Source: Amycolatopsis sp. FBCC-B4732 (GTDB lineage: Bacteria; Actinomycetota; Actinomycetes; Mycobacteriales; Pseudonocardiaceae). Taken from it: a DNA stretch of 64,000 nucleotides. Under the pieces are notes generated by a model. It ran no database searches. It was given only the letters and a program-made list of their open reading frames with translations, and was not told where the DNA came from. The DNA lies in contig NZ_CP095376.1 in NCBI RefSeq assembly GCF_023008405.1, positions 2,070,001 to 2,134,000 of the forward strand. The letters are read 5' to 3'. Position numbers and translations under genes: made by a program. Positions 17,115 to 26,354 of this stretch are shown here, piece by piece; positions within the stretch are counted from its first letter, which is position 1, and the number at the start of each line of letters is the position of its first letter.

Positions 17115-17960
17115 ATGACTGAAACCACCGCTTTCGTCCTCGTTCACGGTGCCTGGCACTCCTCACTGCACTGGGCCGCCACCCAGCGGGCACTGGCCGC
17201 GCAAGGCACCGTCGGCGTCGCCGTGGACCTCCCGGGGCACGGCGTGACCGCGCCGCTGCCGTCCGGGTACCTCCGGCCCGGGCAGCCCGGGCTGGCGACC
17301 GAGCCCTCCGCGCTCGCCGGGCTGACCACCGAGGTGCTCGTCGACGCCCTGATCGCCGACCTCGCCGAGGTGCGCCGCCGGTTCTCCCGCGTGGTCCTCG
17401 TCGCGCACAGCGCGGGCGGCGGGCCCGCCTCGGCCGCGGTCGAGCGGCACACCGACCTGGTCGACCACGTCGTCTACCTGTCGGCGTTCGTGCCCGCCGG
17501 ACGGCCGCGCTTCGGCGACTACGTGACGGACCCGGTGAACGCCGGCGCCGCCCACGCACCCCGGACCGGCGACCCCGACGTCCTCGGCGCCTTCCGGATC
17601 AACCCGCTCTCGCCCGACCCCGCCGAGGTCGAGGCGATCCGGCGGGCCTTCCTGACCGACTGGCCCGCGGACCGGCCGGGCTGGCGCCTGACGCTGCACC
17701 CCGACGAACCGGTGGCTTCGCTCGCCGGCGCGTACCCGGTGACCGCCGGGCGGTGGGGCCGGGTGCCGCGCAGCTACATCCGGCTGACCGACGACCTGGC
17801 GCTGCCGCCGGCCACCCAGGACCTGATGATCGCCGAAGCGGACCGCCTGACCCCGGAGCACCCGTTCGCGGTGCACTCCCTGCCCGGCGGGCACTCGCCG
17901 TTCCTGACCCGCCCCGGCGAGCTCGCCGAACTGCTCGGCCGGATCGCGAAGCAGGCATGA
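17115..17960 (+). CDS. Alpha/beta hydrolase (salicylate/methyl-ester esterase type)
   Basis: A 281-residue alpha/beta hydrolase. The oxyanion-loop motif HGAWH starts at residue 11, the nucleophile elbow is AHSAG with S99, and the probable catalytic His is H260 in LPGGHSPF. The HGAWH type of motif is common in methylesterase-like and resistance esterases. ATG at 17115 is preferred over an in-frame GTG three codons earlier. Its stop overlaps the start of the MFS gene in ATGA, so the two are coupled; hydrolysis followed by export of a small molecule is a reasonable inference. LysR control from the divergent gene is likely. Confidence 0.85.
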   Translation: MTETTAFVLVHGAWHSSLHWAATQRALAAQGTVGVAVDLPGHGVTAPLPSGYLRPGQPGLATEPSALAGLTTEVLVDALIADLAEVRRRFSRVVLVAHSAGGGPASAAVERHTDLVDHVVYLSAFVPAGRPRFGDYVTDPVNAGAAHAPRTGDPDVLGAFRINPLSPDPAEVEAIRRAFLTDWPADRPGWRLTLHPDEPVASLAGAYPVTAGRWGRVPRSYIRLTDDLALPPATQDLMIAEADRLTPEHPFAVHSLPGGHSPFLTRPGELAELLGRIAKQA

Positions 17961-19468
17961 GGCCCGCCGCGCAAGCCGTGCTGTTGTCGGGGACGTTCGT
18001 CCAGCTGATGAGCGTCACCGTGATGCAGCTCGCCGTCCCGCGCATCCGCCACGACCTCGCCGCCGGCTCGGGCGCGGGCCAGCTCGCGCTGGTCGGCTAC
18101 ACGCTGACCTACGCCTGCGCGCTGATCACCGCGGCCCGGCTCGGCGACCGGTTCGGCTACCGGCGGGTGTTCGTCACCGGCACGGCCGTGTTCACGCTGG
18201 CGTCGCTGGCCGCGGCCGCCGCGCCGGACGTCGGGTCCCTCGTGGCCGCCCGGCTGGTGCAGGGCGCCGGCAGCGGCCTGGTCGCGCCGCAGATCCTGTC
18301 GCTGATCCAGACCGCGGTGCCCGCGGACCGGCGGGCCGGGGTCCTGGGCCGGTACGGGGCGACGATGGCCGTGGCGTCGCTGGCCGGCCCGCTGTGCTGC
18401 GGCGTCCTGCTGCACTTCGACCCGCTCGGGCTGGGCTGGCGGCTGGCACTGGCCCTGCCGGTGCCGGTGGGGGTCGTGTCGCTGGCCCTGGTCCGGATCC
18501 TGCCCGGCGGGCGGGCCCCGGCGGACGCGAGCCGGGTGGATCCGGTCGGCGCCGCGTTGTCGCTGACCGGGCTGATCCTGCTCGTGCTGCCGCTGACCCT
18601 CGGCCAGGACGCGGGCTGGCCGGCCTGGACGTGGGCGAGCCTGGCCCTCGGGCTGGGCCTGCTCGCCGCCTTCGCCGCGGCACAACGCCGAGTGCGCGAC
18701 CCCTTGGTGCGGCCGGAAGCGCTGAGCGCGTCGAGGACCCGGTGGGGCATCGGCGCGGTGTTCCTCTTCAACGCCGGGATCCCGTCGTTCAGCCTGCTGC
18801 TTTCCTTGCACTTGCAGGGCGCGCTGCACCGCGACCCCCTGGTGACCGCGTTGACCGTCGCACCGTACGCGGTCGGCGCCCTGCTCGGCAGCGCGGTCGC
18901 CGAAGCCGCGGCACGCCGGTTCGGCGCCGCGGCGCTCGCCGCCGCGTCCGCCGGCCTGGCCGTCGTGTCGCTGCTGGTCATTCCGGTGCTGGCCAGGCCG
19001 GCGCCGGTCCTGTGGGCGGTGCTCGGGGGCGGCGGCTTCGCGTTCGGCGTTTTCACGGCATCGGCGTTTTCCCTGGTCCTGAACCGGGTTCCGGTGTCCG
19101 TGGCCAGTTCCGTGTCGGGGTTGCTGGCCACCGCGCAGCAACTCGGCGGCACACTCGGCGTGGCCCTGGCCGGGGTCGCCTACGCCGCCGGGGCCCTGGA
19201 CGCGGCGATGGGCTACGAGGCCGTCGTGTTCCTGCTCGCGGCCGCGGCCACGGCCCGCTTGCGGAAGCCCGCCACGGAAAACCCCGCAGGGGTGGGTCTT
19301 CGCCGTCGGACAGCTGTCGTACCGGCTCCTGGACCTCGCGGGGTCGGTGATGTCGAGCGCGAGCGGCTCGGCGCCTGCGTAGGTGGTGGCGCCGTGGCCG
19401 AACCCGCGGTCGGCTTCGGTGACGAGGACGGTATTGGTGGCGATGTCCGTCGAAAGCGCCTGGCGTAG
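17957..19468 (+). CDS. MFS drug exporter (DHA2-type) with an odd C-terminal tail
   Basis: A major-facilitator transporter, 503 residues as read, with about 14 membrane helices. Motif A is at about residues 58-70 (ARLGDRFGYRRVF) and motif C-like LVQGAGSGLVAPQ is at about 98-110. The ATG at 17957 overlaps the hydrolase stop. The membrane domain ends near residue 440 (ATARLRKPATENP). The last roughly 60 residues are Gly/Arg-rich and are antisense to a decayed dehydrogenase fragment at 19311-19450, so the original stop has probably been lost and the tail is junk. Substrate unknown; proton-driven drug export is expected. Confidence 0.85.
   Translation: MRPAAQAVLLSGTFVQLMSVTVMQLAVPRIRHDLAAGSGAGQLALVGYTLTYACALITAARLGDRFGYRRVFVTGTAVFTLASLAAAAAPDVGSLVAARLVQGAGSGLVAPQILSLIQTAVPADRRAGVLGRYGATMAVASLAGPLCCGVLLHFDPLGLGWRLALALPVPVGVVSLALVRILPGGRAPADASRVDPVGAALSLTGLILLVLPLTLGQDAGWPAWTWASLALGLGLLAAFAAAQRRVRDPLVRPEALSASRTRWGIGAVFLFNAGIPSFSLLLSLHLQGALHRDPLVTALTVAPYAVGALLGSAVAEAAARRFGAAALAAASAGLAVVSLLVIPVLARPAPVLWAVLGGGGFAFGVFTASAFSLVLNRVPVSVASSVSGLLATAQQLGGTLGVALAGVAYAAGALDAAMGYEAVVFLLAAAATARLRKPATENPAGVGLRRRTAVVPAPGPRGVGDVERERLGACVGGGAVAEPAVGFGDEDGIGGDVRRKRLA
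19311..19450 (-). pseudogene. Fragment of a short-chain dehydrogenase/reductase
   Basis: Read on the minus strand, one frame gives TNTVLVTEADRGFGHG, then YAGAEPLALDITDPAR. This resembles the N-terminal half of an SDR (TVLVTGANRGIG for cofactor binding, then the ALDVTDPA stretch), but about 25 residues between the two blocks are gone and the Gly-rich loop is altered (GAN to EAD). No start and no catalytic YxxxK is present. Confidence 0.5.
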
Positions 19469-19475
19469 CGGGCGG

Positions 19476-19889
19476 CTACCGCGCGAGGAACTCGAGGGTC
19501 TTGGCGACGAACCGGTCGTGGAGGCGCCGGGCCAGGTCGTGGGTGTTCTTCGTCGGCACCATCCGGTCGTGGTCGCCGTTGGCGACCAGCACGGGTGGTG
19601 GATGCCGTTTGAGCTGGTTTACTACGCGGGCAGCGAAATCGAACTCCCGTGCGCCGACGTCGTAGCATTCGCGCAGCCGGCGGGTGGAGAACGGCTGCCC
19701 GCTGACGGGACGGCCCGTTTCGCGAGCTGCCAGCGCGGCGAAGGTGCTGTGCGGCCAGGCCCGCAGGCCGCTGCCGATCGCGCCGCCGACGAAGGGCGAG
19801 ATCACCCGGGCCGAGGTCTGCGGGATGCCGAACACGGCTGCGAGCTCTTGTTGCGTGCCACCGACTACCCACTGGGCCTTGTCCCACAC
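19476..19889 (-). pseudogene. Mosaic of xanthine-dehydrogenase and alpha/beta-hydrolase fragments
   Basis: This 137-codon open frame joins two unrelated pieces. Residues 1 to about 62 (LAAVFGIPQTSARVISPFVG, later LRAWPHSTFAALAARETGRP) match the molybdopterin-binding subunit of xanthine dehydrogenase/aldehyde oxidases. From about residue 65 the text becomes the C-terminal part of an alpha/beta hydrolase (PPVLVANGDHDRMVPTKNTH, then FVAKTLEFLAR), itself lacking the segment with the catalytic His. No working protein is expected. It is best read as the scar of two deletions that fused remnants in one frame. Confidence 0.65.
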
Positions 19890-19932
19890 CGTCCGGACGA
19901 ACCGTGGCGGCTGACTTGACCGTCGCGGCGAG

Positions 19933-20544
19933 CTACTTCGCGGCCGGAGCGGCCGGCGCCCGGCGGCGTCCTCGTGGTGGCCGGGCCGCGGGCACGATGT
20001 CGGCGAGAAGGGACGTCACGGAGTCGGTGATGGTCGTCAGGTCGCTGTCGTCACTTTCCAGCCACTTGCGGTAGGCCGTACCGAAGATCTGGCTTCCCGT
20101 ACTGGCTGCCAGCTCCGCGGTGTCGGGATCGACTCCGCGCTCGCCCAGTGCCCGGCGGAACCCCTCGGCCATCTGGTGCCGCTTGATCAGATCGCGTTCC
20201 AGCAACCCCGGGTTCGACGCGATCAGCCTGCTTCGCCGGCGCAGGAGGTCTCGTGAGCCGAGTTTTTCCCAGTCGTACCCGGCCAGGGTCCGGACCACGG
20301 TCCGAAGTGGCTGTTCGAGGTCGGGCGTCCGCAGGAGTTCCCGGACGAGCGCCGCGTTGAGCAGGTCCGCGTCGGCGAAGAGGATTTCTTCCTTGTCGGG
20401 GAAGTAGCGGAAGAACGTCCGGGTGGTGACGCGGGCGCGTTCCGCGATCTGGACCGCGGTGGTGGCCTCGAAGCCTTGTTCCTCGAACAGCTCCATGGCG
20501 GACTGCTTCATCCGCTCTTCGCTGCCTTCTTCCCACCGGGGCAT
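19933..20544 (-). CDS. TetR-family transcriptional regulator
   Basis: A 203-residue TetR protein with helix-turn-helix at about residues 10-55 (MELFEEQGFEATTAVQIAER, TTRTFFRYFPDKEEIL) and a short basic C-terminal tail (RPPRGRRRAPA). It is divergent from a small dimeric alpha/beta-barrel protein gene and a cupin gene. The spacer contains three GACATCA half-sites, so it probably represses those genes and itself. Ligand unknown. Confidence 0.9.
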   Translation of the reverse strand: MPRWEEGSEERMKQSAMELFEEQGFEATTAVQIAERARVTTRTFFRYFPDKEEILFADADLLNAALVRELLRTPDLEQPLRTVVRTLAGYDWEKLGSRDLLRRRSRLIASNPGLLERDLIKRHQMAEGFRRALGERGVDPDTAELAASTGSQIFGTAYRKWLESDDSDLTTITDSVTSLLADIVPAARPPRGRRRAPAAPAAK

Positions 20545-20577
20545 GGCACCAGGATACCCGTGTCGATGACGCGGCGG

Positions 20578-20614
20578 GACATCAGTGCTACGGTGATGTC
20601 ACGTCGAGACATCA
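20578..20614. promoter_or_regulatory. Three GACATCA half-sites, probable TetR operator
   Basis: GACATCA at 20578-20584, TGATGTC at 20594-20600 and GACATCA at 20608-20614 form two overlapping inverted repeats that share the middle half-site. They lie between the TetR start and the start at 20647. Confidence 0.78.
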
Positions 20615-20646
20615 GACCCGGCGAAGCATCCTCGAAAGGGAAAAAC

Positions 20647-20937
20647 ATGCCTCCGAACCCCGGCACGGCACAGACGTTCATGGTGGTCGGAACCCTCCGG
20701 GACGACACCGACCTCGCGGAATTCGCCGCGCTGAGAGAGGACGAGCACAAGCAGCTGGAAGTGTTGCGCTCGCAGGGAAAGGTCGGCGCCCACTACGTTT
20801 CCCCGGCGCGGCGGGCGACGTTCGTCGAGATCGTGGCCGCCGATCAGGAACAAGTGGCGGAGACCCTGGCCACCTTGCCCTTCGCCCGGTTCTTCGATGC
20901 CGACGTCTACCCGCTCGCACCCGCGGACGCCCGCTGA
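20647..20937 (+). CDS. Small ferredoxin-fold dimeric alpha/beta barrel protein (muconolactone-isomerase/YCII-like)
   Basis: A 96-residue protein with the beta-alpha-beta pattern of the dimeric alpha/beta-barrel superfamily (MVVGTLRDDTDLAEFAALRE, later FVEIVAADQEQVAETLATLP and FARFFDADVYPLAPA). Members include muconolactone isomerase, YCII proteins and EthD-like proteins. The ATG at 20647 follows GAAAGGG. It lies 12 bases before the cupin gene and probably forms an operon with it under the divergent TetR regulator. Catalytic function cannot be assigned. Confidence 0.75.
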   Translation: MPPNPGTAQTFMVVGTLRDDTDLAEFAALREDEHKQLEVLRSQGKVGAHYVSPARRATFVEIVAADQEQVAETLATLPFARFFDADVYPLAPADAR

Positions 20938-20949
20938 GAGGACGCGATC

Positions 20950-21465
20950 GTGAAGGAAGAGAAGAACGCCGTCTCCCCGCATGGCGTGCCGTTCGTGGCC
21001 GGGAGGGACACCGCGCCGGCGTACTGGGCGTTCGGCGTCCTCTGGGTCGTGCTGGCGGCCTCGGAACAGACCGGGGGAGCGTTCTCGGTGATGGAGCAGT
21101 GGATGCCGGCGGAGGGCGGGCCGCCGCCTCACGTGCACCCGATCGACGAGTGGTTCACCGTGCTCGAAGGCTCCATCGAATTCCGGGTCGGGGACCAGCC
21201 GCCGATGCGCGCGACGGCGGGTGACTCGGTGTGGATCCCGCGCGGAACGGTGCACGGTTTCACCACCCGGAGCGCCGCCCACGTGCTCAACGGCTACACG
21301 CCGGGCGGGTTCGAGCAGGTCATCATGGGGTTGGGCACTCCCGCGGAGCGGCGTGAACTGCCGCCGCCCGACCTCGCCTTCGATCCGCGCTCCGCGGCGC
21401 AGCTGATGGACAACTTCTGGTCGGCGAGCGCCGACACGGCCTGGGCCGCGAAGTGGACCCACTGA
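20950..21465 (+). CDS. Single-domain cupin protein (quercetinase-like)
   Basis: A 171-residue cupin. Motif 1 is PPPHVHPIDEWFTVLEG, with two His and a Glu in metal-binding spacing. Motif 2 is GDSVWIPRGTVHGF, with the third His. All metal ligands of a monocupin dioxygenase are therefore present. The GTG start has GAGAGG just upstream. Together with the preceding small barrel protein it suggests oxidation of a small aromatic or flavonoid compound, controlled by the TetR gene at 19933-20544. Substrate is inferred only at this general level. Confidence 0.8.
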   Translation: MKEEKNAVSPHGVPFVAGRDTAPAYWAFGVLWVVLAASEQTGGAFSVMEQWMPAEGGPPPHVHPIDEWFTVLEGSIEFRVGDQPPMRATAGDSVWIPRGTVHGFTTRSAAHVLNGYTPGGFEQVIMGLGTPAERRELPPPDLAFDPRSAAQLMDNFWSASADTAWAAKWTH

Positions 21466-21603
21466 GCACGGCCACAGGTCCAGTCCCGCGGCGCCTCTCG
21501 ATCGGGTGACTCCGACCGGTGGCCGGAGCGCATCGGTTTGTTGTCGATTCGACCGGGTATGCGTCCGGTCTGGTGCTCGAGACCGATGCGAAGGATGTGA
21601 CCG

Positions 21604-21965
21604 ATGCCCGCGTTGACCCGCGTCCTCGGAACGGCTACCGCCGCTTACAGCGTGACGATCATCGCCGCGCCGAAGGTGCTGGCCAAACCGTGCGGCCTGA
21701 CCACACTCCCACCGGCGGGGTCAGCGCGGGCGTGCGGACGCTGATCGGCGGGATCGGGGCCCGGGACGCCGTCATCGGGCTCGCGATGATGTTCGCCCCG
21801 CCGGGTCGTCCGCTGCGCGTCGTCCTCGCCGCGCGCGTGGCCTCCGACGCCGCGGATGCGCTCATCTTCGGCGCCACCCTGCCCGACCGCTCCGCGCGCG
21901 GCAAGGTCGCGGCCTTCGCCGCCACGTGGGCGGCGTTGTGCGCCGCCTCCGCCTTCGTGGCCTGA
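21604..21965 (+). pseudogene. Small membrane protein with a frameshift
   Basis: From the ATG at 21604 the frame reads MPALTRVLGTATAAYSVTII and LAKPCGLT, then runs into a stop about 40 codons on. The expected continuation (GVRTLIGGIGARDAVIGLAM, later AARVASDAADALIFGATLPD) lies in the next frame and stays open to the stop at 21965. The change falls near 21700. Both parts together look like one small actinobacterial membrane protein with three or four hydrophobic segments. Either the gene is broken by one indel or the read has a base error there. Confidence 0.65.
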
Positions 21966-22030
21966 CCAGCCCCGCCGGCGAACGCATCCACGGCCGTTGG
22001 CCGCCCCCTCCCGGAGAACAGGTGATCACG

Positions 22031-22075
22031 ATGTCGGCCCAGCCCTCGACGGACGTCCCGGCGGCGCGCTCATGA
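22031..22075 (+). other. Possible 14-codon leader peptide before the DUF6480 gene
   Basis: An ATG at 22031 has GGAGAA and AGGTGA upstream and is followed by 14 codons (MSAQPSTDVPAARS) ending in a TGA that overlaps the next ATG as ATGA. The arrangement would couple translation of the downstream small gene to this leader. Confidence 0.3.
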
Positions 22076-22296
22076 CCGCGCCGGGACCCGAGCCCGACGA
22101 GGTGCCGGGCCTGGAACGGGGCGGTTCGGTCACCCCCGGCGACACCCCGCCCGACGCCGGGCAGACCTCCGGCCTGTCCCACCCGCAGCCGATGCCGTCG
22201 AAGACGGTTCCGGTGCTCGCGCTCGTCCTGATCGGGGTCATCGTGCTGGGGGTGGCCGCGTTCTTCCTGCTGCGCGCCTTCGACCTCTTCGGCTGA
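22072..22296 (+). CDS. DUF6480-like small membrane protein
   Basis: A 74-residue protein with an acidic/Pro-rich N-terminal half (PGLERGGSVTPGDTPP, the conserved DUF6480-type stretch) and one C-terminal membrane helix (VPVLALVLIGVIVLGVAAFF). Such proteins are frequent in actinomycetes and have no known function. No ribosome site precedes the ATG directly; a short open frame with a good site overlaps it by ATGA, suggesting coupled translation. Confidence 0.7.
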   Translation: MTAPGPEPDEVPGLERGGSVTPGDTPPDAGQTSGLSHPQPMPSKTVPVLALVLIGVIVLGVAAFFLLRAFDLFG

Positions 22297-22446
22297 CGAC
22301 CGCTTCCCGGGACGAAGGCCGGTTCGCGTCGCGGGCCGCGCATCACTGTGCCGATCGGGTGATTGCCGGGGATCCGGGTCAACCGGCGGTCGCGGGTGGG
22401 CGTGTCGGCTTCGCCATGGGACAAATGCGAACCAGGGGAGCGGCGA

Positions 22447-22749
22447 ATGAAAAAGGCAGCTGCGGTTTCGATGATTGCCGGCTTGGTGGTCTCGGGTGCG
22501 CTCGCGACAGCCGGTTCCGCTTCGGCGGAACCGTGGCCGTCCGGGTGCACCTGGGGAATTTCGGGGCTGTACACCACCTACGCGAAGTGCACCAAAGGTC
22601 CCGGCAGCTACCGCGCGGTCGCCAAGTGCACGAGCACCAGGTACGCCTACGGAAGCTGGCAACCGGCCGGCAGCTACCCGGGGCAGTCGACCGCCAACTG
22701 CGTCAACGTCCGTCCTATCTCGGCGAGCATCGGCCTGAGCCAGTCGTGA
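22447..22749 (+). CDS. Small secreted protein with four cysteines
   Basis: A 100-residue preprotein: signal peptide MKKAAAVSMIAGLVVSGALA, cleavage probably after SASA near residue 28, and a mature part of about 72 residues with four Cys in SGCTW, AKCTK, AKCTS and ANCVN, enough for two disulfides. The mature part is rich in Gly, Ser, Tyr and Trp. ATG at 22447 follows GGGGAG, and the gene ends just before a strong terminator. I do not recognise the family. Small disulfide-bonded secreted proteins in actinomycetes include inhibitors and adhesins, but there is no evidence for either. Confidence 0.72.
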   Translation: MKKAAAVSMIAGLVVSGALATAGSASAEPWPSGCTWGISGLYTTYAKCTKGPGSYRAVAKCTSTRYAYGSWQPAGSYPGQSTANCVNVRPISASIGLSQS

Positions 22750-22763
22750 GCCATGCGGCGAGA

Positions 22764-22801
22764 CCGATTCGGCCCCCGCGTTGTGCGGGGGGCCGAATCG
22801 G
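22764..22801. terminator. Bidirectional terminator between the secreted protein and guaB
   Basis: A stem of 16 bp with one bulged G (22764-22779 against 22785-22801) and a 5-base loop lies between convergent stops at 22749 (plus) and 22807 (minus). Confidence 0.88.
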
Positions 22802-22806
22802 CCGGA

Positions 22807-25570
<2,764 letters not shown>

Positions 25571-25643
25571 GGCCGAGCGCGTGTTCCACACCGGGCCCCG
25601 CGGTCACGCCGCGCCCGGGCACCATCGAACGGGGGAGTCGAGG

Positions 25644-26354
25644 ATGAACAGCGAGCTCGCGGAACTCGCGGCCACCGAACCGGATGCCGCGGCACTGGTG
25701 GGCGTGGCGGAAGCGGCGGCGCTGGCGGAGAGCCACCCGTGGTACGTCGACGGTCTGCGCTGGCTCGACGAATTCATCATGCGGCCCGACCGGCGATTGG
25801 GGCGGCGCGGGGCGGTCTGCCCGTTCGTGGCGCCCGCGCTGGCCCAGGACATCGTCTGCTTCACGACCCTCCGGTCGCCGGGGCGGACCGCGAGCGACGC
25901 CTACGAACGCTGCCTGGTCCTGGCCGACCTGTTCCTGGAGCGGTTCGCCGGAAAGCCGGAGTTCCGCTCGGCGGCGCTGCTGGCGTTCTTCCCGGACGTC
26001 GAGCCCGAGGCCGCGGCGGACTTCATCGACGGCGGCCACCGGCTGCTGCGGATGCCGTTCGTGCGGCTGGGCCTGATGATCGGCGAGTTCCACCCGCGCA
26101 GCACCGTCGCCAGCGTGCACAACCCCGAGTTCACGGTCGGCCGGTCACCCGTCCCGATCTTCGCCGTGCGCGCGCTTTCCGGGCACGACCTCATGTTCCT
26201 CGACCGTGACGACTACCCACCCGCCGTGCGCTACGAGTTCGTCCGGCAGTTCGACCGGTACCTGGGCGCCCAGCTCGGGCCGGCGGCGCGCGCCCGGCTG
26301 GACCGGCGGCTCGAAGACCTGCGCGAAGCCGCGCTGGAGGGCGGAAACCGATGA
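25644..26354 (+). CDS. DUF6875-like protein in the NRPS operon
   Basis: A 236-residue soluble protein with the conserved GRRGAVCPFVAPAL stretch at about residues 52-65 and a C-terminal HNPEFTVGRSPVPIFAVRAL block, features I associate with DUF6875. No catalytic motif of a known enzyme class is visible. The ATG at 25644 follows GGGGGAG, and its stop overlaps the NRPS start in ATGA, so it is coupled to the synthetase. DUF6875 proteins recur in biosynthetic clusters but their role is unknown; a single Cys-Pro motif (VCPF) is the only obvious candidate site. Confidence 0.68.
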   Translation: MNSELAELAATEPDAAALVGVAEAAALAESHPWYVDGLRWLDEFIMRPDRRLGRRGAVCPFVAPALAQDIVCFTTLRSPGRTASDAYERCLVLADLFLERFAGKPEFRSAALLAFFPDVEPEAAADFIDGGHRLLRMPFVRLGLMIGEFHPRSTVASVHNPEFTVGRSPVPIFAVRALSGHDLMFLDRDDYPPAVRYEFVRQFDRYLGAQLGPAARARLDRRLEDLREAALEGGNR

